NCBI GenBank assembly: GCA_963811585.1
Contig: CAWERR010000006.1
Span: 806,001-870,000, forward strand
Reading direction: 5' to 3'
DNA: 64,000 nt
Source: JACDHG01 sp963811585
GTDB taxonomy: Bacteria > Actinomycetota > Actinomycetes > Propionibacteriales > Nocardioidaceae
Positions 8,901-16,135 of the stretch are shown piece by piece. The position numbers were made by a program, and so were the translations under genes. Below the pieces are notes generated by a model that did not search any database, was not told the origin of the DNA, and saw only the letters and a list, made by a program, of their open reading frames with translations. Position 1 is the first letter of the stretch, and each line of letters begins with the position of its first letter.

Positions 8901-10169
8901 GGTGAGGTTCGCCGCGTACTCCATGGACATGGCGAGAGCGTTCTTGCGGTTCGTTTCTCCCAAGATGGGACGCTCCTGGCGACCTCGTCGCCGGACCGGA
9001 CCGCCATCATCTGGGACGTCGCCACCGGCGAGGTTCGCGAGCGGCTCGACCTCGGCGAGGGAGAAGCTCAGGGGTTGGCCTTCGGCCCAGACGACACGAC
9101 CCTGTACTCCGGTGGTGCGGATCGGGCGATCCGCGAGTGGGATCTCAAAGGGGACCGTCGATTCGTCTCCGAGTCGGCCGAGCCGGCGGAGGACACTTTC
9201 ACGAGCATCACGCCGTCCCCAGGGGCTCGCTTCCTCTCGAGCTGGGCGTTCAACGGCTTGCGGTTCTACGACATGGCTGACAGGGAGTGGACACGGATGG
9301 TTGGAAGGAACCAGCAACACCTCGGGGTCACCTGGGACTCTCACGGCGCCCAGTTCGCCAGCGTTGGCAAGGGCTTCATCCAACTCTGGGATCCGACGAC
9401 TGCGACGGCTCGTCAGTCCAGCCTCGACGGCGAGTTCGCGGGTGTTCGCTTCAGCCCCGACGACTCACGGATCGCCGTCCTCAGCTCGGCAGGCAAGGCG
9501 AGCATGCTGGATGCGGAGACTCTCGAACCAGTCGGTGCGCCGGTCCAACTGGAGGTCTCGGGCGGAGCTGTCTCCCTTGGCGCAGACAACCGCACGGCAT
9601 TGCTCCTTTCTCCCGGCTACGTGACTGACTTCACGTTCGAGCACTACAGCCGTAACTGGGTGATCGTGGATCTGGAGTCAGGTCGGCTGGTCAGGCAAGG
9701 AGAGTTGGGCTTCGAAGCTAGCTGGTTGGCGAGTTCACCCGATGGCCGTCATGCCGTCATCACTGGTCGGGCCGGCGAGTTGGTGGTCCTGGATCTCGCA
9801 TCCGGCAAACCGGTCGGGCCGCCGGTGGTCGGACACGGCGCGGAAGTATGGACCATCCAGTACTCGCTCGACGGGTCGAGCATCGTGACGGCCGGCACCG
9901 ACGGCAGCGTCAGCTTGTGGGACGGTCGGACCGGGGAACTGTTGGGCACCGTCGCCCTGCCGGAGCAGAGTTTCGCCTCGGCGGTGTTCGGCGCAGACGA
10001 GCAGACCGTTGTCATCGCCACCGGCAACCAGGGTGTCTACCTGTGGAACACCCGCGCGAGCTATGCCATTGACTTCGCCTGTCGGCTGGCCGGACGCGAC
10101 TTGACCCAGCCTGAATGGGCGGAGGCCTTCGGCGACCGCCCGTATCAAGAGACCTGTCCACAGATCTGA
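5913..10169 (+). CDS. AfsR-like SARP regulator with nSTAND NTPase and WD40 propellers
   Basis: A 1418-residue regulator starting at GTG 5913. Residues 1-95 are an OmpR/PhoB-type winged helix (VLGPVGLDG, TVDRLVDAVWGE, VMRLRKTLG); 100-240 are the bacterial transcriptional activation domain; about 255-640 are an nSTAND NTPase opening with CPYQGL and SFFGRE, with Walker A GPSGSGKSSLVRAG near 294 and Walker B VLVIDQCEEMF near 344. A single transmembrane helix (VLVVAATLLIVALVAGALAV) lies near 660-680, followed by at least ten WD40-like blades to the end. Such proteins are multidomain regulators in actinobacteria; the membrane helix implies the propeller is outside the cell or membrane-tethered, which is odd for a DNA-binding protein but recurrent in this family. 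The target genes are unknown; the divergent beta-propeller gene is a candidate. Confidence 0.92.
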   Translation: MGITVLGPVGLDGTDVRLGRRDRVVISVLAMHAGETVTVDRLVDAVWGETPPSSAPKVVQGCVMRLRKTLGRSAIETSEHGYTLAIADDEVDAQRFEQMVVRGRELLALGESDRAAYVLGEALALWRGQPYVDLEGWHHAVIESGRLEGLRLDAEELKVQAALELGHHREVISEAHKMVQAAPMRERRWALLAHAQYQAGRQEEALRTIHQVKSLLTQRLGLDPGHDLIRLEQAILRQDESLVVPGSGTAASDTCPYQGLMPYDVGDAESFFGREANLSACLATLTDVSTVTVVGPSGSGKSSLVRAGVAAALRRRGRAVVVITPGVHPMQALSRLPTRGALPVLVIDQCEEMFSLCDDVSERAEFVAAVAQHAEAGLLVMALRADRLADVATHPALARLVEQGMHLLGGMSEDDLREAIVSPARQVGLVIEPGLVDLLLRDVQDEPGALPLLSHALLETWKRREGNTMTVDGYRATGAIRGAVAQSAERVYVGMQPEQRHLLRDLLLRLVTHGVEGEPVRSRVPRRLIGSDPEIDQLIDELVAARLVSSDAGVLEVSHEALARAWPRLHAWLEDDIEGQRILHHLTGAADSWDSMHRPDSELYRGVRLAQAIEWRDRQGTHLTDTEVAFLEASAQIAQTEEHAAEERARVQAQMIRRLRGVLVVAATLLIVALVAGALAVRQADRADSNAAAAADNAAAATDAALAADARRVGARALATDDIDTSMLLAVAGARMDDSSATRSNLLAVLSQRPQLVRSTTYNGDVITGLEVSPDGQSLAVYDRRSQVTLYDATTWDALHTSPGTARVPYKWFAPMAFSPDGDTLAVGGPPLSRVPIRMLDGQTLEPLPVQLPDLPSQGVRVADITYSADGSAMAGVIQRLRRTAAYWDVVGADLFVWDLSQSEGADLRLHKKSVCHVDFGYRCLTALSPKGDTVYTSTPLTAYDVASQASLFSEAPAVYAWGVERRTNFFDLSPDGTLLAMAEDPDRLTLRDASSGEVRRVLHGHGESVLAVRFSQDGTLLATSSPDRTAIIWDVATGEVRERLDLGEGEAQGLAFGPDDTTLYSGGADRAIREWDLKGDRRFVSESAEPAEDTFTSITPSPGARFLSSWAFNGLRFYDMADREWTRMVGRNQQHLGVTWDSHGAQFASVGKGFIQLWDPTTATARQSSLDGEFAGVRFSPDDSRIAVLSSAGKASMLDAETLEPVGAPVQLEVSGGAVSLGADNRTALLLSPGYVTDFTFEHYSRNWVIVDLESGRLVRQGELGFEASWLASSPDGRHAVITGRAGELVVLDLASGKPVGPPVVGHGAEVWTIQYSLDGSSIVTAGTDGSVSLWDGRTGELLGTVALPEQSFASAVFGADEQTVVIATGNQGVYLWNTRASYAIDFACRLAGRDLTQPEWAEAFGDRPYQETCPQI

Positions 10170-10420
10170 CGGGGCCGAACAGGGGAAGATCCAGTGGCCA
10201 ACTTCTTCGATGACCCCTGGACCTCGCGCACTCGCTGCTTGTTCAACGACAACGCCGCAGCCTGCGCGCTCGTCCGGACGGGCGAGCAGGGTGCACCTAT
10301 AGCAGCGGAACGGCTCCGGCAGGGTGGCAACCGGCGCGCCGTACACATGCTGCGTCTACTACCTATACCCCGGCCCGCGTCGGTGAAACCTGGCCATCCT
10401 GACCGGTTGCACGTCGCTTA
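10170..10420. other. intergenic gap without a supported gene
   Basis: This stretch lies between the convergent AfsR-like and GAF-ANTAR genes. A GTG at 10194 has an AGGGGAAG-like site and opens a 98-codon frame, but its last third is antisense to the ANTAR coding sequence and it resembles no family. No clear terminator hairpin is visible. Confidence 0.4.
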
Positions 10421-11113
10421 TTACGAGGTCGGTCTGCGGTCCGACACGATCTCTGAAGCAACCTTGCGGAGCTTCGTGTTGCTGTCCTGAGAGGTGCGGA
10501 TCAGAAACTCAAAGGCTGCGTTCTCGTCGATCTTGTAGCGCTCCATCAAGATTCCGATGGCTGGGCCGATGACCTTGTGCGAAAACACTGCTTGGTTGAG
10601 CTGTTCGAGAGCGGTGGCGTGGCCCATCGCGATGGAGGCGTGGGCGGCGAACAACTCGACCAGCTGTCGATGCCGCGTGTCGAAAATGCCGGGCTGGGAT
10701 GAGTACAGGTTGAGGCCTGCCCGTGACCTGCCGTGGTCATAGACGCGTACGGCGAGCTGCGACTTGATTCCCAAGGTAGCGGCGGACGGCGAGTAGATCG
10801 GCCAGCGACGGTCGGCGGCCAGATCGTCGGTGGCAACGAGGGTGGCGGTGCTGGTGACAACCTCGTAGCAGGGGCCTTGGGCGGCGTCGTACTGCAATCG
10901 GTCGGCTTTGTCGGCGATCACGTCGGTAGGAGCCAGTGTTTTCAGGTCGCCCTTGCCGAAGCGCGTCGTGATGCTGGCGAAAGCGATCTCAGGGATGGTC
11001 TGCTGGACACCCTCGGTGATGCGGGCCAGGGTCGCGTCCAGTCCTGAAGCGGATTGCCACTCGGTGGCGACCTTCGCGAGGCTTATCGCCAGGTCTAAGG
11101 AGTCGATCTTCAT
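10421..11113 (-). CDS. GAF-ANTAR transcription antiterminator
   Basis: A 230-residue cytosolic regulator. Residues about 15-160 are a GAF domain (AFASITTRFGKGD, YDAAQGPCYEVV, SQLAVRVYDHGRSRAGLNLY). Residues about 165-225 are an ANTAR RNA-binding domain: a three-helix segment with VFSHKVIGPAIGILMERYKI followed by AAFEFLIRTSQDSNTKLRKV. ANTAR proteins bind paired stem-loops in nascent RNA and prevent termination; here the input is whatever the GAF domain senses. The start is ATG 11113, where the GAF domain begins almost at once. No partner kinase is adjacent, and the target RNA is not evident, although a hairpin lies upstream at 11251-11290. Confidence 0.9.
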   Translation of the reverse strand: MKIDSLDLAISLAKVATEWQSASGLDATLARITEGVQQTIPEIAFASITTRFGKGDLKTLAPTDVIADKADRLQYDAAQGPCYEVVTSTATLVATDDLAADRRWPIYSPSAATLGIKSQLAVRVYDHGRSRAGLNLYSSQPGIFDTRHRQLVELFAAHASIAMGHATALEQLNQAVFSHKVIGPAIGILMERYKIDENAAFEFLIRTSQDSNTKLRKVASEIVSDRRPTS

Positions 11114-11250
11114 GTCGGTCTTCCGGCTTCGCGCCGACGACTGAGCGCAACCGACTAGAACCTCATGCTACTCCGGTTTCCTGCCACCGCAGGCGAAGGA
11201 ACGACAGCGAAGCGGGCTGCACCCGCCCAGCCCTTGGCGTAGACGTGCCG

Positions 11251-11290
11251 GAGCCCCGACTTTTGGACGGGGACCGTTTGGTCGGGGCTC
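11251..11290. other. 10-bp perfect inverted repeat (hairpin) upstream of the ANTAR gene
   Basis: The arms GAGCCCCGAC (11251-11260) and GTCGGGGCTC (11281-11290) are perfectly complementary with a 20-base loop starting TTTT. It lies in the 315-base gap between the ANTAR gene (reading left) and the small zinc-ribbon-like gene (reading right). No T-tract follows on the + strand. It may be a terminator, an RNA regulatory element or part of an unannotated small RNA. I see nothing else in this gap except the -10 box at 11417. Confidence 0.5.
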
Positions 11291-11416
11291 AAGCAGGGAA
11301 GCTATGTGGAACCCGAGAGCTCCTCAACACTGAGTGTGACCTGGTGTGTGAGTGGCCGCAACCCACATGCTCCTTGCTGACAGGGTCGCGCATCACGGGG
11401 CATGGTTGAACTGAAG

Positions 11417-11422
11417 TAGCCT
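11417..11422 (+). promoter_or_regulatory. probable -10 box TAGCCT for the 11429 gene
   Basis: TAGCCT fits the actinobacterial TANNNT -10 consensus and lies 6 bases before ATG 11429, which would place transcription start at the start codon and yield a leaderless mRNA. No good -35 is visible. Confidence 0.4.
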
Positions 11423-11428
11423 CAAGGT

Positions 11429-11662
11429 ATGGACGCCGCACCCAAAGGGGATGCGGAACCCCCTGTGGCAGTGGTCGAGCGCGCGGTCAAGCTCAACAAC
11501 ACCTGGAGCATCTGGGTCCGATGCCCGTTCTGCCAGGACGTTCATGGCCACGCAGCGGGCGCCGGTGCGCAGCCCGAGCTCGACCGCCAATTGAGCTCGT
11601 GCTCCAGCCATGCCAAGCGTGGCCCTTACCGCGTGGTCATGACCGCGCCGCCGTCTCATTGA
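11429..11662 (+). CDS. small CxxC/His zinc-ribbon-like protein
   Basis: A 77-residue hypothetical protein. Its core WVRCPFCQDVHGHA, a later CSSHAKRG and the ending GPYRVV resemble short actinobacterial and phage proteins of the pattern CPYCGxxHxHG...C...H...GYRV, which probably bind one zinc ion. Function is unknown. No ribosome binding site precedes ATG 11429, but a -10-like TAGCCT six bases upstream suggests a leaderless message. Base composition is close to its neighbours. Confidence rests on the Cys/His pattern alone. Confidence 0.55.
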   Translation: MDAAPKGDAEPPVAVVERAVKLNNTWSIWVRCPFCQDVHGHAAGAGAQPELDRQLSSCSSHAKRGPYRVVMTAPPSH

Positions 11663-11731
11663 ACAGAAATCCGGCAGAATCAGCTTCAGGGCAAGGTCAA
11701 GCAGGATGCACGATCCGCACGGGACCGTCAT

Positions 11732-11778
11732 CGGGTGATGACCAAATCCGGGAGACCGAGCCCTGTGGTCATCATCCG
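11732..11778 (+). terminator. imperfect inverted repeat downstream of the 11429 gene
   Basis: CGGGTGATGACCA (11732-11744) pairs with TGGTCATCATCCG (11766-11778), 12 of 13 positions, with a 21-base loop. It lies 70 bases after the small gene's stop. There is no U-tract, so it is a possible terminator at best. The rest of 11663-11931 shows nothing recognisable. Confidence 0.35.
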
Positions 11779-11931
11779 ACGACCAGGCTGGCCAGGGCCA
11801 GGCCGGGCGAGGGTGTCAACCGCCGCCGGGGCAGCGAGGGAGGAAGGCTGACTCTACGCGCGCGAAACGCTACTCCTGGTAGCTGCCTGGTGTTTGCCTT
11901 TTGAGGATTGCTGTCGATCGTGCAACTAAGG

Positions 11932-12007
11932 TGGCTCCCGCGACTGGACTCGAACCAGTAACCTGCCGGTTAACAGCCGGCTGCTCTGCCAATTGAGCTA
12001 CGCGGGA
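11932..12007 (-). tRNA. tRNA-Asn (anticodon GTT)
   Basis: On the minus strand a full cloverleaf reads from TCCCGCG at 12007. It has a D-arm with AGCTCAATTGGCAGAGC, an anticodon stem GCCGG/CCGGC enclosing loop CTGTTAA (anticodon GTT), a T-arm with GGTTCGAGTCC and the closing acceptor strand CGCGGGA. The discriminator base is G and CCA is encoded (11932-11934). Confidence 0.97.
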
Positions 12008-12132
12008 TCACACCCGCCGAGCGGGCAACGCCTGCATAGGCTAGCAACCCACCATCAGTACGTCGAAACGGCGCCTGGCCCTGCCGACGCCTCGGTCCGC
12101 GCCCACCGACCCGTGCTCGCGAGCCGTCGTGG

Positions 12133-12657
12133 CTAGAGCCAGGCAACCTCGGCCTCGGCCTGCTGCACCGCCTTCGCGGCGACTTCTAGCACCGCCGGGT
12201 CGTCGGGAGTGAGCCCCTCCGCCAGCACGTACGACCACGTCACCTCGTCCGATCCGACGGGCGAGCGACGACCCACGACGTTCAACCCGAGACGTCCCCG
12301 GACAGGTGCGTAGACCGACACGACCACGCTCTTCGTGACTCGCTCCCGCAGCAGCTCCAACAACGCGCCGGGCTCGGCGACCGTGACGAGGGTGCGCTGT
12401 TCGGGCTCACCCCAGTCGGCGACTTCCACGATGCCGAGCTGGTTGTTGTCGCGATGCCAGTCGGCGCGCTCGACGAGCTCCCATGGCAGCCGGCGGTAGC
12501 CGTCGGCTTCGGGCAGATGCAGAGCCCGGTCGGTGCCGACGTACCAGCGCTCAGCGTCGTCGCACGCCCACGCAAGCGTCCGCTCTCCAGGCTCGAGACT
12601 CAGCTGCTTCCTCACGGCTGCGGGCAGCCTCAACCGCGGGCGTCGAGGCGAAGGCAT
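12133..12657 (-). CDS. conserved actinobacterial hypothetical protein downstream of dnaG
   Basis: A 174-residue soluble protein of unknown function that begins directly after the dnaG stop codon. It contains repeated beta-strand and turn elements (WYVGTDRALHLP, RRLPWELVERADW, VVSVYAPVRGRLGLNVVGRR) that recall a PH-like or small beta-barrel fold. Proteins of this type commonly follow dnaG in actinobacteria. No signal peptide, membrane segment or catalytic motif is visible. The immediate adjacency points to cotranscription with primase. Confidence 0.8.
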   Translation of the reverse strand: MPSPRRPRLRLPAAVRKQLSLEPGERTLAWACDDAERWYVGTDRALHLPEADGYRRLPWELVERADWHRDNNQLGIVEVADWGEPEQRTLVTVAEPGALLELLRERVTKSVVVSVYAPVRGRLGLNVVGRRSPVGSDEVTWSYVLAEGLTPDDPAVLEVAAKAVQQAEAEVAWL

Positions 12658-14566
12658 TTAGACGTCGATTGCTTGCTCGCGGAGCGCGCGGCGATGGCTC
12701 TCGACCGCGACGAGCTCCCCGAACAAGCGGTTGTAGTCGGCGGCCTGTGTCACGGGGTTCATCCGCTGCAGCCGCGACTTCACCTGCTCGATGCGCCGGC
12801 GGGCTGTCAGCTCGCGGAGCCGGACGACATACTCCGACGCCACCCGCGCGTCGGGCACTCCGGTCACGTGCAGTCCTTCGACGGACAACGCCGACACCGT
12901 CGAGGACGAACCGCCCGCGGGTAGGGCAGCGATGACCTTCTCCGGGCCGTTCTCCTGCGGGCCGCCGAGGTTGATGAGGGCCTCGAAGATCTCGCGGTAC
13001 TACGGGTGGGTGAAGTCGTCGGACTCCACGTCGGCGAAAGACTCTCGCGTCGCGTCCGGATGCTGGAGGGCGAGCTTCAGCACGTCACGCTCGATGGAGA
13101 AGCGGCGCTCTCGTGGGTCTGGTACGTCGTTGGAGGCCTGGCCACCGGGCCCCGCCTCGCCAGCGGGCTCTGCCGCCTGGCCACCGTGACCCGCCGCGCG
13201 TCCAGCCTGCGTCGACCGCCCGGTGCGACTGTCGCGTCCAGCCGCCCGCCTCACCTCGGCGCGCACGTCGTCGATGTCGACGCCGACCATCCCCGCCACC
13301 TCGCGGGAGAACGCGTCGACCTTGGACTTGTCTCGGATGCTCGCCACCAAGTGGGCGGCCTCCCGCACGGCGTCGATGCGGGAGTCGGCGCGGTCGAGGT
13401 CGAAGCGCGAGATGACGTTCGAAAGCACGAACCGGTAGAGCGGCACCCGCCGCGCGACCAGCTCGCGCACAGCCGCGTCTCCCTCGGCGACCCGCAGCTC
13501 GCACGGGTCGCGGCCGTCGGGCTCGACAGCGACGTACGTCTGGCCGACGAACTGCTGGTCGCCCTCGAACGCCCGCAGCGCCGCCTTCTGCCCCGCCGCG
13601 TCGCCGTCGAACGTGAAGATGACCTCGCCGCGGAACTCGTCGTGGTCGAGCAGGAGCCGGCGCAGGATCCGCGTGTGGTCTTCGCCGAACGACGTGCCGC
13701 AGGTGGCGACCGCCGTGCGGACGCCGGAGAGATGGCAGGCCATCACGTCGGTGTAGCCCTCCACGACGACGGCCTGGGAGCTCCGGGCGATCTCCTTGCG
13801 GGCCAGGTCGACGCCGTACAGCAGCTGGCTCTTGTTGTAGATCGGGCTCTCGGGGGTGTTGAGGTACTTCGCCTCGACCCGGTCGTCGTCGAAGAGCCGG
13901 CGCGCGCCGAAGCCGACCACGTCGCTCGACAGCTCCCGGATCGGCCACAGCAGGCGGCCCCTGAACCGGTCGTAAGGTCCCCGGTCGCTGCGAGCCACCA
14001 GCCCACCGGTGACCAGCTCGTCGTCGCTGAATCCCTTCCCACGCAGGTGTTTCAGCAAGGCGTCGCCGGTGCGCGGGGCGAAGCCGACACCGAAGGTCGC
14101 AGCTGCTTCCTGGTCGAAGCCCCGCTCCGACAGGAACTGCCGACCCGGCGGCCGCGTCAGGCGTCGACAGCTGGTCGGCGAAGAACTCGGCCGCCGCTGC
14201 ATGCGCTGCGACCAAGCCGCTGCCGCTGCCCCGGGTCGCGTCGGGCACGGCGCCGCCGTCGTCGACGTACTGAGGTCGACGCCGCAACGGTCGGCCAGCC
14301 GCTCGACGGCCTCGGTGAAGCCCACGCCCTCGATCTTCATCACGAACGTGATGACGTCGCCGCCCTCCTGGCAGCCGAAGCAGTGGTAGAAGCCGCGGGC
14401 CGGCGTTGACGTGGAAGGACGGGCTCTTCTCGTCGTGGAACGGGCACAGCCCCTTGAGCGATCCGCTGCCGGCGTTGCTGAGCGTCACATGGGCGGAGAC
14501 GACCTCGTCGATACGTGACCGCTCACGCACCAGGGCGATGTCTTCTTCACGGATGCGGCCGGCCAC
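12658..14566 (-). pseudogene. dnaG: DNA primase DnaG, interrupted by frameshifts and one stop
   Basis: Makes the RNA primers for replication. From ATG 14566 it reads the zinc-ribbon domain (GLCPFHDEKSPSFHVN, then GFYHCFGCQEGGDV), the TOPRIM catalytic core (VVEGYTDVMA, FTFDGDAAGQKAALR) and a C-terminal helicase-binding domain ending REQAIDV. The frame breaks three times: an extra G in GGG 14397-14399, a missing base near 14271, and an extra base in CCC 14144-14146. An in-frame TAG also interrupts it at 13000-13002 between DDFTHP and YREIFEAL. Corrected length is about 636 residues, normal for the family. The gene is essential and no second copy is seen, so consensus errors are far more likely than a true pseudogene. 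Confidence 0.9.
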
Positions 14567-14620
14567 GCCAGCGAGTCTACGCAGTCATCAGAAGCCGCCG
14601 AGGGCCGTCCGCAGCGGGCC

Positions 14621-15909
14621 TCAGGCCTTGCCTCGCTTGGTGACGGCCGCGTGCAGGTTGACCGCGGACGGGTCGGTCAGCGACGCGACCTGGTCGACCA
14701 CCACGCGGCGGCGGGCGGCGTCGTCGGGGGCCGCCTCGAAGTCATCGCGGAACGCCGGCTCGAGGGACATCGGAGCGCTCGCCCACAGCCCTTCGAACAG
14801 GTCGGCCATCAGCTCGCGTTGCATGGCGAGCACGGCCACCCGGTCGTCGGCCTTCATCACGAGGTGCGCGGCGATCCCCTTGAGCACGGCGATCTCCGTC
14901 GCGGGTGGTGTGCGGCACGGGGAGGTCGTCGGCATACCGTGCCAGACCGTCCGGTGAGACCGCGCTCGTCGGCGTCCGCCTCGACAGCCAGGCAGAACCG
15001 GTTGATCAGCCCGCTCGTCAGGTTCTTCAGCCCGGCCGACGCAGCGCGGCTGCCGTCGTATGCCGCCCGGGGCCAGGCCGGATGACCCGCCAAGCGGTGG
15101 AAGGCCGCCTCCGCGGCATCGCTGGTCAGGTCCGACGCGTACCAGTCGCGGGTCGTCTCCCAGACCTCTCGGCGCAGCCCCTGGTCGCGCAGGTCGCGCC
15201 AGCTCGATCCGCCCTGCGACCACGGCGTCCTCGACGTCATGGACGCAGTAGGCGACGTCGTCGGCGAAGTCCATCACCTGCGCCTCGACGCAAGTGAGGC
15301 CGCCGACTCGGCCGGCGCGCATCCAGGTGAAGACGGCGGCGTCCTCGTCGTACACGCCGAACTTGCGGACCGCACGCGGCAACCCGTCGCCGTGGCGACC
15401 GCGCGGCTCCGGGGCATCTCCGATCGGCCAGGGGTACTTGGTGGCGGCATCGAGCGTGGCCCGGGTGAGGTTGAGCCCGAGACTGCGCCCGTCGTCATCG
15501 AGAGTCTTCGCCTCGAGCCGGGTCAGCAGCCGCAACGTCTGCGCGTTGCCCTCGAACCCGCCGATGTCCTGCGGCGGCTTCGTTGAGCGCCCGCTCGCCG
15601 TTGTGCCCGAACGGCGGGTGCCCGAGGTCGTGGGCCAGGCAGGCGGCCTCGACCAGGTCGGAGTCGCAGCCGAGGGCGTGGGCGAGGTCGCGGCCGACCT
15701 GGGCCACCTCGAGGGTGTGGGTGAGCCGGTTGCGGATGAAGTCGTCGGTCGACGGGCCGACCACCTGGGTCTTGGCCGCCAGTCGGCGCAGGGCGGCCGA
15801 GTGCACGATCCGGGCTCGGTCGCGCTCGAACGGCGAGCGGCCGGACTGGGTCGGCTCGGGTCGAGTAGCGCTCGGCGTCCTCGTCGACGTACGGCGGGGG
15901 GAGGTCCAT
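14621..15909 (-). pseudogene. dgt: dGTP triphosphohydrolase-like HD protein, frameshifted
   Basis: About 430 codons of a deoxynucleotide triphosphohydrolase, which removes triphosphate from dNTPs. The coding pieces are MDLPPPYVDEDAERYST from ATG 15909, then IVHSAALRRLAAKTQVV, the HD metal motif CLAHDLGHPPFGHNGERAL, DIGGFEGNAQTLRLLTRLE, EAQVMDFADDVAYCVHDVED, the SGLINRF segment and a C-terminus ending NLHAAVTKRGKA. The frame changes near 15858-15860, 15571, 15194 and twice between 14920 and 14945. All family motifs survive when the breaks are ignored, so sequencing error is the likely cause. It lies 54 bases downstream of dnaG, the usual actinobacterial neighbour order. Confidence 0.88.
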
Positions 15910-15950
15910 CGCTGCCGACCCTACTGGCCCCCAACCCCGCCGAACCCCAC

Positions 15951-16122
15951 AACGTCCGTAGCAACGGCCGCCCCAGCAACCACTTCCACGGACGCAACAA
16001 CGGTGACCCTCGCAACGTCCGTAGCAGCGGCCGCCCCAGCAACCACTTCCACGGACGCAACAACGGTGACCCTCGCAACGTCCGTAGCAGCGGCCGCCCC
16101 AGCAACCACTGGCACGGACGTA
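15951..16122. repeat. 63-bp tandem palindromic repeat array, family A (2.8 copies)
   Basis: Three units start at 15951, 16014 and 16077, an exact 63-base period. Each contains AACGTCCGTAGCA, a GCGGCCGCCCCAGCAACCACT core and ACGGACG, so the outer arms CGTCCGT/ACGGACG can pair around a loop that holds the palindrome GCGGCCGC. The array fills the gap between the P450 stop and the dgt start. Copies in the opposite orientation occur at 55426-55518 and a variant at 19223-19264. It resembles REP-type elements or a multiplied terminator. Confidence 0.85.
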
Positions 16123-16135
16123 AGGGAGGGGCGAG

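Noticed and set aside
10194..10490. 98-codon + strand frame after the AfsR-like gene
   Set aside because: A ribosome-binding-like site exists, but the frame runs antisense into the ANTAR gene and resembles nothing.
13000..13002. Pyrrolysine or recoded amber codon in dnaG
   Set aside because: No pyl genes are present and the same gene has three homopolymer shifts, so an error is simpler.
13006..14409. 467-codon + strand frame opposite dnaG
   Set aside because: Mirror of high-GC third-position bias; the dnaG motifs are on the other strand.
15921..16115. Repetitive small proteins read from the family A array
   Set aside because: They arise only because the 63-base period is a multiple of three; there is no ribosome binding site and the array is intergenic.
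15951..16122. Possible CRISPR array from 63-bp units
   Set aside because: There are no unique spacers; the whole 63-bp unit repeats almost exactly.
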